Assembly: GCA_000421085.1 (NCBI GenBank)
Contig: ATWE01000019.1
Coordinates: 1 to 64,000 of the forward strand
DNA: 64,000 bases
Direction: 5' to 3'
Source of the DNA: Ensifer sp. USDA 6670
GTDB taxonomy: Bacteria > Pseudomonadota > Alphaproteobacteria > Rhizobiales > Rhizobiaceae
In this document: in pieces, positions 56,472 to 64,000 of the stretch
How positions within the stretch are numbered: position 1 is the stretch's first letter
How the letters are laid out: each line of letters starts with the position of its first letter
Notes under the pieces: generated by a model
The model's input: the letters and a program-made list of their open reading frames with translations, nothing else
What the model was told of the DNA's origin: nothing
Databases searched by the model: none
Made by a program: the position numbers and the translations under genes

Positions 56472-56954
56472 CTACAGCCAGCGGCGGACGCGGGTCCTGT
56501 AGGCGCGGTAGACGTCGCCGAACTTGCGCTCGAGATAGGCTTCCTCGCGGGCGACCACACCGTACCGAATAACGAAGTAGAACGGCACCAGCATGATAAG
56601 GAGCCACAGGCTGTCGAAGCCGATGGCGAGGCCGATCAGGCCGAGAAACATTCCGACATAGATCGGGTTCCGGGTGTAGCGGTAAGGGCCCTCGTCGACG
56701 ATCGTCGTCGTCGGCTGGACGGTCTGGATATGCGTGCCCGCCCGGCGAAAGGTCGTCGCCGCCCAGACGAGCAGTCCCAGGCCGGCGAGGAACACGATAG
56801 CGCCTATCCAACCGGCCGGCATGGCCGCCGACAGGAAGGGCAACGGATAGAGAGCATCCAGCACGAACCCAGCCAAGGCCGCAACTGCCCAGGCGATCGG
56901 TGGCCGCACCACCGCGCCGGAACTGTCGCGAAAACTGCCGCCCACGTCATTCAT
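56472..56954 (-). CDS. Isoprenylcysteine carboxyl methyltransferase-like membrane protein
   Basis: This 160-residue protein has four hydrophobic spans and the PEMT/ICMT signature GPYRYTRNPIYVGMFLGLIGLAI followed by REEAYLERKFGDVYRAYRTRVRRWL. Bacterial relatives probably methylate lipids or small hydrophobic molecules with S-adenosylmethionine. ATG 56954 has GGAAGGGA upstream; the longer frame is unlikely. It lies downstream of chrA in the same direction, but a 145-base gap makes co-transcription uncertain. Confidence 0.82.
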   Translation of the reverse strand: MNDVGGSFRDSSGAVVRPPIAWAVAALAGFVLDALYPLPFLSAAMPAGWIGAIVFLAGLGLLVWAATTFRRAGTHIQTVQPTTTIVDEGPYRYTRNPIYVGMFLGLIGLAIGFDSLWLLIMLVPFYFVIRYGVVAREEAYLERKFGDVYRAYRTRVRRWL

Positions 56955-57098
56955 CCAATTCCCTTCCGCGTGCCCGTGCTGGAAGCATAGCAAGAATTCG
57001 GATCGCGTAGCAGCCTGGATGGGAGGAAGGAGCGCACAGGCTGATCGAGCCGTGAGGCGTGAGTCCGGCAGCATCAAGCGTCAAATGCCGCCATCGAT

Positions 57099-58514
57099 CT
57101 AAATCAAGGCATTTGCTCCGACTGTCCAAACAAGCCCGGCGACGGCGCAGGCGAGCAGCGTCGCGATGATCGAAGCCTGATAGCGGAAGATTGCGACCGC
57201 GGCCGCCGCTGTCAGCAGGAGTGATGGCAATACCAGTGAGGATGGATTGGGAACGTCGAGGGCGAACCATCCGAGCTTCCACATCACCACCTCAGAAAAC
57301 AGTGTGTGCAGGCCGAACCAGACGGCAAGGTTGAGGATTACGCCGACGACGGCGGCGGTGATCGCAGACATCGCGCCCGTCAGCGCTACGTTGTTGCGAA
57401 GGCGCTCGATGAAGGGCGCTCCGAGGAAAATCCAGAGGAAGCACGGCACGAAGGTCACCCAGGTCGTCAGGATCGCCGCGAGCGTCGCCGCCGTCATCGG
57501 GTTCAGCGATCCCGGATCACGGTAGGCTCCCATGAATCCGACGAACTGGACGACCATGATCAGAGGGCCCGGTGTCGTCTCGGCCATGCCAAGGCCGTCG
57601 AGCATCTCGCCGGGCTTCAGCCAGCCGTAATGCTGAACCGCCTCCTGGGCGACATAGGCGAGCACGGCGTAGGCTCCGCCGAAGGTGACTACGGCCATCT
57701 GGCTGAAGAACAGCCCGATCTGGGTAAAGACATTGTCCACGCCAAGAAAGGCGGTGAGCAGCGCCAGTGGGACGAGCCAGATCGCGAAGAACACCGCCGA
57801 AACCCGAAGCGACCAGGAAAGGTTCGGACGGGCATGCGCCGGGGTTTCCTCGCCGAGCAGCGAATCCTCGTCCTTGAGCACCGGGCCAGTCCCCGCCTTG
57901 TGACCGCCGCCGATCCGGAAGAGCGGCGAACCGGAGCGGCCGCCGATGTAGCCGATGATGCCCGCCGCCAGAATGATCAGCGGGAATGGGACGCGGAAGA
58001 AGAAGATGGCGATGAAAGCGGCTGCGGCGATGCCGAGCATCAGCCGGTTCTTGAGCGCCCTGCTACCGATGCGGAAGACGGCATGGACGACGACGGCGAG
58101 CACCGCGGCCTTCAGGCCGAAGAACAGCCCTTCAACAACGGTGACATTGCCAAAGGCGGCGTAGATGTAGCTTAAGCCCAGGATGGCGAGGAAGCCCGGC
58201 AGTACGAACAGCGTCCCGGCGACGAGGCCGCCGGCGGTGCGGTGCAGCAGCCAGCCGAGATAGACGGCAAGCTGCTGCGCCTCGGGTCCGGGCAGCAACA
58301 TGCAGTAGTTCAAGGCATGCAGGAAACGGTGCTCGCCGATCCAGCGCTTCTCGTCGACGAGGATGCGGTGCATCACCGCGATCTGTCCGGCCGGACCGCC
58401 GAAGCTCAGGGCCGCGATCCTCGCCCACACCCGGACGGCTTCACCGAAGGCAATGCCGTGAGCGTATTCTTGCCGCGCCGCAGCCGGCGCGGCCCTGTTT
58501 GCAGTCTCGGTCAT
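57099..58514 (-). CDS. chrA: Chromate efflux transporter ChrA
   Basis: This 471-residue membrane protein has the duplicated CHR domain. The first half begins VWARIAALSFGGPAGQIAVMHRILVDEKRWIGEHRFLHALNYCMLLPGPEAQQLA, and the second half has QMAVVTFGGAYAVLAYVAQEAV and DGLGMAETTPGPLIMVVQFVGFMGAY. It exports chromate. The start codon follows the chrB stop directly (TGAATG), so the two are translationally coupled. Confidence 0.94.
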   Translation of the reverse strand: MTETANRAAPAAARQEYAHGIAFGEAVRVWARIAALSFGGPAGQIAVMHRILVDEKRWIGEHRFLHALNYCMLLPGPEAQQLAVYLGWLLHRTAGGLVAGTLFVLPGFLAILGLSYIYAAFGNVTVVEGLFFGLKAAVLAVVVHAVFRIGSRALKNRLMLGIAAAAFIAIFFFRVPFPLIILAAGIIGYIGGRSGSPLFRIGGGHKAGTGPVLKDEDSLLGEETPAHARPNLSWSLRVSAVFFAIWLVPLALLTAFLGVDNVFTQIGLFFSQMAVVTFGGAYAVLAYVAQEAVQHYGWLKPGEMLDGLGMAETTPGPLIMVVQFVGFMGAYRDPGSLNPMTAATLAAILTTWVTFVPCFLWIFLGAPFIERLRNNVALTGAMSAITAAVVGVILNLAVWFGLHTLFSEVVMWKLGWFALDVPNPSSLVLPSLLLTAAAAVAIFRYQASIIATLLACAVAGLVWTVGANALI

Positions 58515-59336
58515 TCACGAATCCTTCTTCGGCGACGGCCAGTTATGCGTTTCGTCGGTAGCATCCCGGCACCAGCGGTAAAAGGCGTCGTAGAGCAGCA
58601 TCCCCGCCTCCAATTGCTCGATGTCGTCGGCATACATGCGCGACAGGCCGAGAGATGCCGCAAGCAGGCCGGGCGCTTGTGGCGCAAGATCGAGGCGGGA
58701 CGTATCCGCCCCGCGCACGATGGTCGCGAGCCGTAGCAGCGGTTCGGTCGCAAGGCCGAACTCTTCGACCATGACGTCGAAGGTGCAAAGCTCGCCCCGG
58801 TGGCTCCAGCGGATCGGCGCATCAATGTCGAATGGGGTCGCGGCGAAGCGCTCGGCAACCGTCTCGACCTCGGGCGGCGACACGTACAGGAAGACGGCCT
58901 GTGGATCGACAAAGCGGCGAATCAGCCAAGGGCAAGCGATGCGGTCGATCTTCGGCCGCGCCCTTGTCACCCAGACGGTGCGGCCGCTGGCGTCCCGCTC
59001 CGGAACTGCAGAAGCTGGCACCGCCGCATAGCCTACCTCGGCCCAGGCCTCGAAGCCGCCTTCGAGAACGTCGGCGGCAATGCCATAGTTGCGAAGCCAG
59101 GCAGCAACGCCGCAGCTGAGCTTCTTGCCGCGATGGCAGATCACGACTGCGGAGTCTGAATCGAGCTCCGCCGCCCATTCCCGCACGTTGCGATAGTCGC
59201 GCCGGACCGAACCGGGTAGCAAGCGCGGATCCTCGTCAAAATCCTGGTCGATGCGGACATCGATGAGCGCGGGGCATTTCGGGGTGCCAATAAGGCGGAC
59301 GAGCTTCTCGGGGGAGATTTCAAGAAGTGACGACAT
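58515..59336 (-). CDS. chrB: Chromate resistance protein ChrB-like with N-terminal rhodanese domain
   Basis: This 273-residue protein has two domains. Residues 1-110 are a rhodanese fold (PALIDVRIDQDFDED, active loop VICHRGKKLSCGVAAWLR, LEGGFEAWAEVGY). Residues 115-260 are the ChrB C-terminal domain (VWVTRARPKIDRIACPWLIRRFVDPQA, FDVMVEEFGL). ChrB proteins act as chromate-sensing regulators or reductive partners of ChrA. GGAGG precedes the ATG. It is the first gene of the chrBA unit. Confidence 0.9.
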   Translation of the reverse strand: MSSLLEISPEKLVRLIGTPKCPALIDVRIDQDFDEDPRLLPGSVRRDYRNVREWAAELDSDSAVVICHRGKKLSCGVAAWLRNYGIAADVLEGGFEAWAEVGYAAVPASAVPERDASGRTVWVTRARPKIDRIACPWLIRRFVDPQAVFLYVSPPEVETVAERFAATPFDIDAPIRWSHRGELCTFDVMVEEFGLATEPLLRLATIVRGADTSRLDLAPQAPGLLAASLGLSRMYADDIEQLEAGMLLYDAFYRWCRDATDETHNWPSPKKDS

Positions 59337-59644
59337 ATGACGCGTCCTCCGTGTGAGCGGTTGAATGGACGCGATGCTTCGGCTGTCGCCTCGTGGGGTG
59401 ATCGCGACCCCATACCGGATGTTTTCCGCTCATTGTCCGGCGCTGTCAAGCGGCTCGGTTTATACGTCGATGGACTGATCTTAGTCGCCGATTCGCCAAG
59501 CTCGACAAGCGCGCGGGAGTGGCCGAAATTCTCCACCGGCCATTGGCAACCGACACCGCGTTCCGGCATCTTTGTCGGCTTCAGGTGGGGCGCGGCAAAC
59601 GCCACGCCGTTCATGCATCTATCAACGACCGAGAGACGAGAACG
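59337..59644. other. Divergent region between chrB and the MFS gene
   Basis: This 308-base gap should hold the chrBA promoter and that of the MFS gene. The MFS frame remains open leftward to 59519, so part of it could be coding. I recognised no operator. Confidence 0.4.
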
Positions 59645-60838
59645 GTGCTGCGGATACACCCTGCGACTTTCCTCTTCGCGGCGCGCGCCCTGCGGGACAT
59701 CGGCGACGGCTTCGTGGCCGTGCTGTTGCCGATCTATCTGCTCGCCCTCGGATGTACGCCGCTAGAAGTCGGTGTCATCGCGACCGCATCGCTCCTCGGT
59801 TCCGCGCTGCTGACGATATGTGTCGGCTTCCTCGGGGCCTGGCACGATCACCGCCAACTTCTGCTGGCTGGCGCGAGCTTGATGATTGCAACAGGTGTGG
59901 CCTTTGCCGTTGTCCACGATTACGCGCTGCTGCTGGTCATCGCATTTGCCGGCACGATCAATCCCTCGGCCGGCAGTGTCAGCGTGTTCGTGCCATTGGA
60001 GCATGCCGTGCTCACCCGCGAAGTGATGGAGCGTGAGCGAACCAGGATGTTCGCGCGCTATAGCCTCGTAGGCGCGTTCGCCGGAGCGATAGGTGGCCTC
60101 GCAGCAGCGGTACCCGAACTCCTTGGCCCGATTGGCCTTGATCGTCTTGGCGGCATCAGGGCGATGTTCGTCGTTTACGGGCTTCTCGGGCTGCTCGGCG
60201 GCTTGCTTTACGCGCGCATCCCGAGCCGCCCGGCAGCCGACGCGGGCGCTGCGGCCGCGCTCGGCCCTTCGCGCCATGTTGTTTTCAAACTCGCGGCGCT
60301 GTTCAGTCTCGATGCCTTCGCCGGCGGCTTCGTCGTCCAATCACTGCTCGCCCTTTGGCTGTTCGAGCGATTTGGCCTGTCGCTTTCAGAGGCGGGTGTT
60401 TTCTTCTTCTGGTCGGGCGTGTTGTCGGCGCTGTCGTTCCCTGTGGCCGCATGGCTGTCGCGACGCATCGGCCTGATCAACACGATGGTGTTCACGCACA
60501 TACCGTCGAGCATCGCTCTGATGCTGGCGGCATTTGCGCCCACATTACCCCTCGCGCTTGCCTTTCTGCTTGTCCGGGCTGCATTGTCGCAGATGGACGT
60601 GCCGACGCGCTCGTCCTACGTGATGGCCGTTGTCACCGAGGCGGAGCGGGCCGCCGCTGCAAGCTTCACGTCGGTGCCGCGCAGTCTTGCAGCCTCGGCC
60701 AGCCCTGTCCTGGCCGGCGCCCTCTTCGCCGCCTCGTCCCAAGCATGGCCTCTGCTTATCTGCGGGGCATTGAAGATTGTCTACGATCTGCTGTTGCTGA
60801 TGCAGTTCCGGCGGCTGAAGCCGCCGGAGGAATGCTGA
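59645..60838 (+). CDS. MFS-family transporter
   Basis: This protein of about 397 residues has 11-12 transmembrane segments. The loop GAWHDHRQLLLAGASL sits at the position of the conserved MFS motif after helix 2, with an acidic/basic pattern (D-H-R) matching G-x-x-x-D-R-x-x-R. The second half starts with VVFKLAALFSLDAFAGGFVVQSLLALWLFERFGLS. The substrate is unknown; proximity to chrBA suggests a metal or oxyanion, but this is only inference. GTG 59645 is a tentative start, since starts back to 59519 are possible. Confidence 0.8.
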   Translation: MLRIHPATFLFAARALRDIGDGFVAVLLPIYLLALGCTPLEVGVIATASLLGSALLTICVGFLGAWHDHRQLLLAGASLMIATGVAFAVVHDYALLLVIAFAGTINPSAGSVSVFVPLEHAVLTREVMERERTRMFARYSLVGAFAGAIGGLAAAVPELLGPIGLDRLGGIRAMFVVYGLLGLLGGLLYARIPSRPAADAGAAAALGPSRHVVFKLAALFSLDAFAGGFVVQSLLALWLFERFGLSLSEAGVFFFWSGVLSALSFPVAAWLSRRIGLINTMVFTHIPSSIALMLAAFAPTLPLALAFLLVRAALSQMDVPTRSSYVMAVVTEAERAAAASFTSVPRSLAASASPVLAGALFAASSQAWPLLICGALKIVYDLLLLMQFRRLKPPEEC

Positions 60839-60860
60839 CGCAACCGGCGGCGAACCCTCT

Positions 60861-61617
60861 TCAACGAATGAGGATCTCCCGCAATGCGATGATCACCAGG
60901 ATCTGACCGGTGAGGGCCTCGACAACCTTCGATATCTTGGCCAGCAGAGCGTGCCGGGTCGCGAGCACCTTCTCGATCCGCATCCGGAAGAAGACGGTCG
61001 CGAGTGCCACGCTGGAGAGGGTGAGTGCCACCCCCGTCATCATGACGAACGCGACATGATCCCGGCTTCGGGCACGCCGCGCGAAATGGCGAAGGTCATG
61101 ACGAACAGCGTCAACGGACAAGAGATCAGGCCGGCCATGAAGCCGACGGCGACACCTTCCCTTTCGCCGTGCACATGCGGCGGGCAGAAGAAGGCAATCC
61201 ACAGCATTCAGGCTCCGATGAGGCCGAGCAGACCGCGGCTCAGGTCCTCGAGCAGCGGCGCCGATCCGGCGCTCCCGAGCATGACGGACACCAGTGGCAG
61301 CGAGAACGGTGCGATGAGCACGGCCATGGTGACGTGGGTGGTGGAAAGTGCGATGGAGACGAGCAGTCCACGTTTCATACCCGCCGACGATCCTGTGAGA
61401 TATGTAGCAAGCACGGCCTTGCTGTGGCCGGGCGTCATTGCGTGCACCGCGCCGAAGACGATCCCCATAGGCAGGAAGGCCGTCCACCCGTCGCCATTCG
61501 CGAAGGTTTTGATATGCTCGGCGAAGGCGAGATAGATGTCTCGCTGTATGTCTACGATCGATTCGAGCAATGCGCTTATGCCCAGTTCAAGGTAACGGCC
61601 GCCACGGCCAGATAACG
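60861..61617 (-). pseudogene. Broken NicO-type nickel/cobalt exporter
   Basis: The minus strand reads a NicO protein: DIYLAFAEHIKTFANGDGW, FLPMGIVFGAVHAMTPGHSKAVLATYLTG, and a second membrane part up to GLLGLIGA. There an in-frame TGA (61206-61208) stands where a Trp codon is expected before MLWIAFFCPPHVHG. A frameshift near 61060 follows, after SRGVPEAG, and the proper C-terminus (AFVMMTGVALTLSSVALATVFF to LREILIR) is in another frame. Two lesions abolish the full exporter. The start is uncertain. Confidence 0.78.
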
Positions 61618-62055
61618 CACCACCTTGGCGCCCGCCAATGGCAACCGTTTCATATGCGGCCTGAACAGGGACTGAACGTCGCAAGGCAGATTTCAGCCGC
61701 GGTCTACTTTGGGAGCACAATTGAGCCATTCAACCTGACGGTCTCCGATGACAGCAATGGGTCGATTGCAGAAGTTCGGCACCCGCTCGGCTCAGGGCCG
61801 GTCCGCGCGCCACAAGCGGCCATTGCCACAAGCAAGCGCAGATTTATGAGAAAATAACATTCATCCACAAACGAGCGAGCACGAGATCGTGGTCACGCGG
61901 AGCCCATCCCTGAGCTTTGGGACCATTACCGGCCATGGCTGAAGCTATCGTCGAGCGGGAAACGGGTCGATTGTCTCCAAAGAAACCAGCGAGCTGCTTT
62001 AAAGCCCGGCAGTCGATGCGGATAAATCAAACCCCTGAATCGCGCAGCAGTTGGC
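61618..62055. other. Intergenic stretch, no recognised feature
   Basis: Nothing recognisable as a gene, box or hairpin is seen. The region has lower GC in parts (around 61840-61870), and it converges on the ArgE-like gene from the left. Confidence 0.4.
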
Positions 62056-63213
62056 TTAAGCGTGAAGCTCATCGATGAGGCGCGCCATCATCCGGTCGCA
62101 CTGTTTCAGTTGATCCGCGCTGACGAACTCGTCCGCCTTGTGGCCTTGATCCATGAAGCCGGGGCCGCAGATCGCGGTGGAGATGCCCAGGCCTTCGTTG
62201 AAGACTCCTCCTTCGGTGCCGAAGGCGACCTTCAGTGTCGGGTCGCCGTGGCCGAGGATTCGCCGCAACAGTCTTACGGCTGGTGCATCGCAAGCGGCAC
62301 TCAGGCCGGGATAGCCGGAGACCTCGTCTATCTCGATGCCGGCCGCCGGAAATCGGTTGCGATGGAGCGAGGCGATCGCGTTTGCGTCGGCCTTGATGCG
62401 GGCGAGGATGTCCTGCGGGTCGTCATCAGCAATGTTGCGGATCTCGAAATCGATCTCGCAACGCTTCGGCACGATGTTGAGCGCGGTTCCGCCGCGCATC
62501 ATGCCGGCGTGAATGGTGGAGTAGGGGACGTCGTAGTCGGGATCACGAGCACCCTTAATCGACAATTCCTCCTGACGCGCTTGCAGTGCGTTGATGAAAG
62601 CGGCTCCGAGATGCAGGGCATTCAGGGCGTTGGGGGCAAGCGCCGAGTGTCCCTCCTGTCCATGGCAGCAAGCCCTGAGCGCGAGCTTTCCCTTATGGCC
62701 GGTGGCAATGCGCATGCCCGTCGGCTCGCCGACAATGCAGAGCGCCGGTCGCGCCGGCCGCCTGGCTAGGGCATCTATCAGACCGCGCACACCGATGCAG
62801 CCGATCTCCTCATCGTAAGACAAGGCAAGATGCAGCGGTACCTTCAGGGGGCTCGAGGCAGCAATGAGGGCCGCCCGCAATGCAGCAGCCACGAAGCCCT
62901 TCATGTCCGCGGTGCCGCGCCCGTAATAGCGCCCGTCGCGTTCGGTCAGCGTGAAAGGGTCGTAGCGCCATTCCTGTCCTTCGACTGGGACCACATCCGT
63001 GTGGCCCGACAGCACCACGCCGCCGGGCTCGTCCGGTCCGACTGTGGCCCAGAGATTGGCGCGGCTTCCGTCGATATGTGCAAAGCGCTCGATCCGTGCG
63101 CCGACGGGGCGAAGCAGCGCTTCAGCATAGTCGAGCAGCGCGAGATTCGAGGTGCGCGACACCGTCGGTTCGGCAACGAGGCGAGCGAGGATATCCGCGG
63201 TGGAAGGGATCAT
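62056..63213 (-). CDS. Acetylornithine deacetylase (ArgE)-like M20 metallohydrolase, second copy
   Basis: This 385-residue M20 enzyme carries SGHTDVVPVEGQEW, YYGRGTADMKGFVAAAL, YDEEIGCIGVRGLI, GEPTGMRIATGHKG, a lid domain with GHSALAPNALNALHL, and a C-terminal DQGHKADEFV. All metal-ligand positions are as in ArgE. In this gene order (RidA, DUF1028, ArgE-like) it is probably part of a catabolic unit acting on an N-acyl amino acid or lactam-derived compound rather than arginine biosynthesis. ATG 63213 fits the family start. Confidence 0.87.
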   Translation of the reverse strand: MIPSTADILARLVAEPTVSRTSNLALLDYAEALLRPVGARIERFAHIDGSRANLWATVGPDEPGGVVLSGHTDVVPVEGQEWRYDPFTLTERDGRYYGRGTADMKGFVAAALRAALIAASSPLKVPLHLALSYDEEIGCIGVRGLIDALARRPARPALCIVGEPTGMRIATGHKGKLALRACCHGQEGHSALAPNALNALHLGAAFINALQARQEELSIKGARDPDYDVPYSTIHAGMMRGGTALNIVPKRCEIDFEIRNIADDDPQDILARIKADANAIASLHRNRFPAAGIEIDEVSGYPGLSAACDAPAVRLLRRILGHGDPTLKVAFGTEGGVFNEGLGISTAICGPGFMDQGHKADEFVSADQLKQCDRMMARLIDELHA

Positions 63214-63227
63214 GCGTCCATCAGTCC

Positions 63228-63905
63228 TCAAAGATCCCCCGGCACCCCATAGCTCGGAGCTTCGGTCGGGTTTAGCGCGCGCGTAACGTAGGCGTCCATT
63301 TCCTTGCGCCAGCGCTGCCACAGGCCGGCGCATTCCTCGATCGGGTCACCCTCGGTCCAGTCGACGCGCAGATCCGCGACGTTCCAGGAAACCCGGTCGG
63401 CCATTATCAAGCCCATCGAATGAACCGGTCCTTCCTCGCCGCCCGCGGCGACTGCCGCGCGCATTGCGGCAATCAGGCGGTCGCCGAGATGCCGCCCCTT
63501 CGTCGCCGCGAAAGCCTCGACCATCTTTTTCGGGATTTCCGCTGTGATCAGCATGTTGCCGGCCGCCACCACATTGTCGCCCCGCGCGGTCGCATGGGTG
63601 CCGAGCGTCCTGCAACCCGAATAGCTCGCGGTTCGGCCGTGCGCATCGACGAGTGCCAGCTGGCGGTATTCGATATGCGGCGCTTCCGCCACGAGGCGTT
63701 CCAGCGCCGCTTCGGCCGAAAGGCCCTGCGCCATCAGCTCGAGCCCCTTCGGCCCGAGACGGGGATCAGTGATGTTCTGAGTCGAAACCGCACCCACATT
63801 GGCCCGCACATGGGCGCACCGCGCCGCAACGCTCGGCGAAGAGGAGGATACGGCAATGCCGAACATGCCGGTGTCAGCGCAGCGGCCCGAGACGGAAAAG
63901 GTCAT
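63228..63905 (-). CDS. DUF1028 family protein (Ntn-hydrolase-like)
   Basis: This 225-residue protein has the DUF1028 pattern: FSVSGRCADTGMFGIAVSSSSPSVAARCAHVRANVGAVSTQN, GPKGLELMAQGLSAEAALERL and RQLALVDAHGRTASYSG. The fold resembles N-terminal nucleophile hydrolases, and the function is not established. AAGGAGG precedes the ATG. It lies 14 bases upstream of the ArgE-like gene and 11 bases downstream of the RidA-like gene. Confidence 0.88.
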   Translation of the reverse strand: MTFSVSGRCADTGMFGIAVSSSSPSVAARCAHVRANVGAVSTQNITDPRLGPKGLELMAQGLSAEAALERLVAEAPHIEYRQLALVDAHGRTASYSGCRTLGTHATARGDNVVAAGNMLITAEIPKKMVEAFAATKGRHLGDRLIAAMRAAVAAGGEEGPVHSMGLIMADRVSWNVADLRVDWTEGDPIEECAGLWQRWRKEMDAYVTRALNPTEAPSYGVPGDL

Positions 63906-63916
63906 GCCGCCCTCCT

Positions 63917-64000
63917 TTAAGCTTGTTCGGGAATAACGGCGGTCGCTTCGATTTCGACCAGCCATTCGGGTCGCGCAAGCGCCGAGACGACCAGGCCGGT
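63917..64000 (-). CDS. RidA/YjgF-family protein (3' end only)
   Basis: The last 27 codons are visible. They read VSALARPEWLVEIEATAVIP and end in a TAA stop at 63917-63919. This matches the conserved RidA C-terminus. RidA proteins hydrolyse reactive enamine/imine intermediates. The gene continues beyond the right edge. Confidence 0.72.
   Translation of the reverse strand, partial: TGLVVSALARPEWLVEIEATAVIPEQA

Noticed and set aside
55953-56990. Plus-strand open frame of 345 codons
   Set aside because: Its second half is antisense to the methyltransferase-like membrane protein, and its first half has no recognisable domain or ribosome-binding site.
57094-57107. TCGATCTAAATCAA as a FixK-like box
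   Set aside because: It has a mismatch in a core position and overlaps the end of chrA, far from a start codon.
1-64000. CRISPR arrays, tRNA or rRNA genes, insertion sequences
   Set aside because: I saw no regularly spaced repeats, no cloverleaf or rRNA-like stretch, and no transposase motif or terminal inverted repeats; a short remnant could still have been missed by eye.

Overview
The window looks like an accessory replicon (megaplasmid or chromid) of an alphaproteobacterium of the Rhizobiaceae, most likely Sinorhizobium/Ensifer. The reasons are the high GC content with NNC/NNG codon preference, an F1-ATPase inhibitor zeta subunit (a family confined to alphaproteobacteria), many solute ABC transporters with amino-acid and amine catabolic genes, and palindromes matching the rhizobial FixK/FNR 'anaerobox'. 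I saw no rRNA, tRNA, CRISPR array, complete insertion sequence or replication origin. The genus assignment is inference.

Region 1 (1-29.3 kb) is a low-oxygen stress and energy island. Seven palindromes fit TTGAY-N4-RTCAA exactly, all left of 23.5 kb and all in front of genes; four more fit loosely. They precede a DegP-like protease followed by an M50 intramembrane protease, Hsp20, a glucokinase-like protein divergent from PEP synthase (ppsA), groEL with a zeta-type F1-ATPase inhibitor, a universal stress protein, a CBS/BON protein with pfkB and a sulfonate/nitrate-type ABC transporter, and a short-chain dehydrogenase. For several boxes a -10-like hexamer lies at the spacing expected for a class II FixK/FNR promoter. 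The right half is decaying: a small-molecule kinase, a PRPP synthetase, an SDR split by what looks like a small inversion, an Orn/Lys/Arg decarboxylase, a DUF3775 protein, a BON protein, an ABC exporter and a cyclase-type TPR protein are all broken, between intact genes.

Region 2 (29.6-33.4 kb) is a tight copper-handling cluster: a small Cys/Met secreted protein, a Tat-exported multicopper oxidase with a Met-rich insert, a DUF411 protein, a 41-residue Met-rich membrane peptide, a cytochrome c and a SCO/SenC protein. A frameshifted secreted cupin gene follows.

Region 3 (34.8-56 kb) is a nitrogen/carbon catabolic region: a DadA-type FAD oxidoreductase divergent from an Lrp/AsnC regulator, a complete peptide/opine-type ABC transporter with a double ATPase, two HAD hydrolases, a class III aminotransferase, two tandem-GNAT paralogues, a PuuB-like amine oxidase, gabD, a tartrate/D-malate dehydrogenase, a second aldehyde dehydrogenase, a cupin, a GhrA-type reductase and an ArgE-type deacetylase. 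Together they could import an amine or omega-amino acid, deaminate it and oxidise the aldehyde to a TCA intermediate; the substrate cannot be read from sequence.

Region 4 (56.4-64 kb) holds an isoprenylcysteine-methyltransferase-like membrane protein, chromate resistance chrB-chrA, an MFS transporter, a broken NicO-type nickel/cobalt exporter, and the start of another catabolic operon (RidA, DUF1028, ArgE-like) that runs off the right edge.
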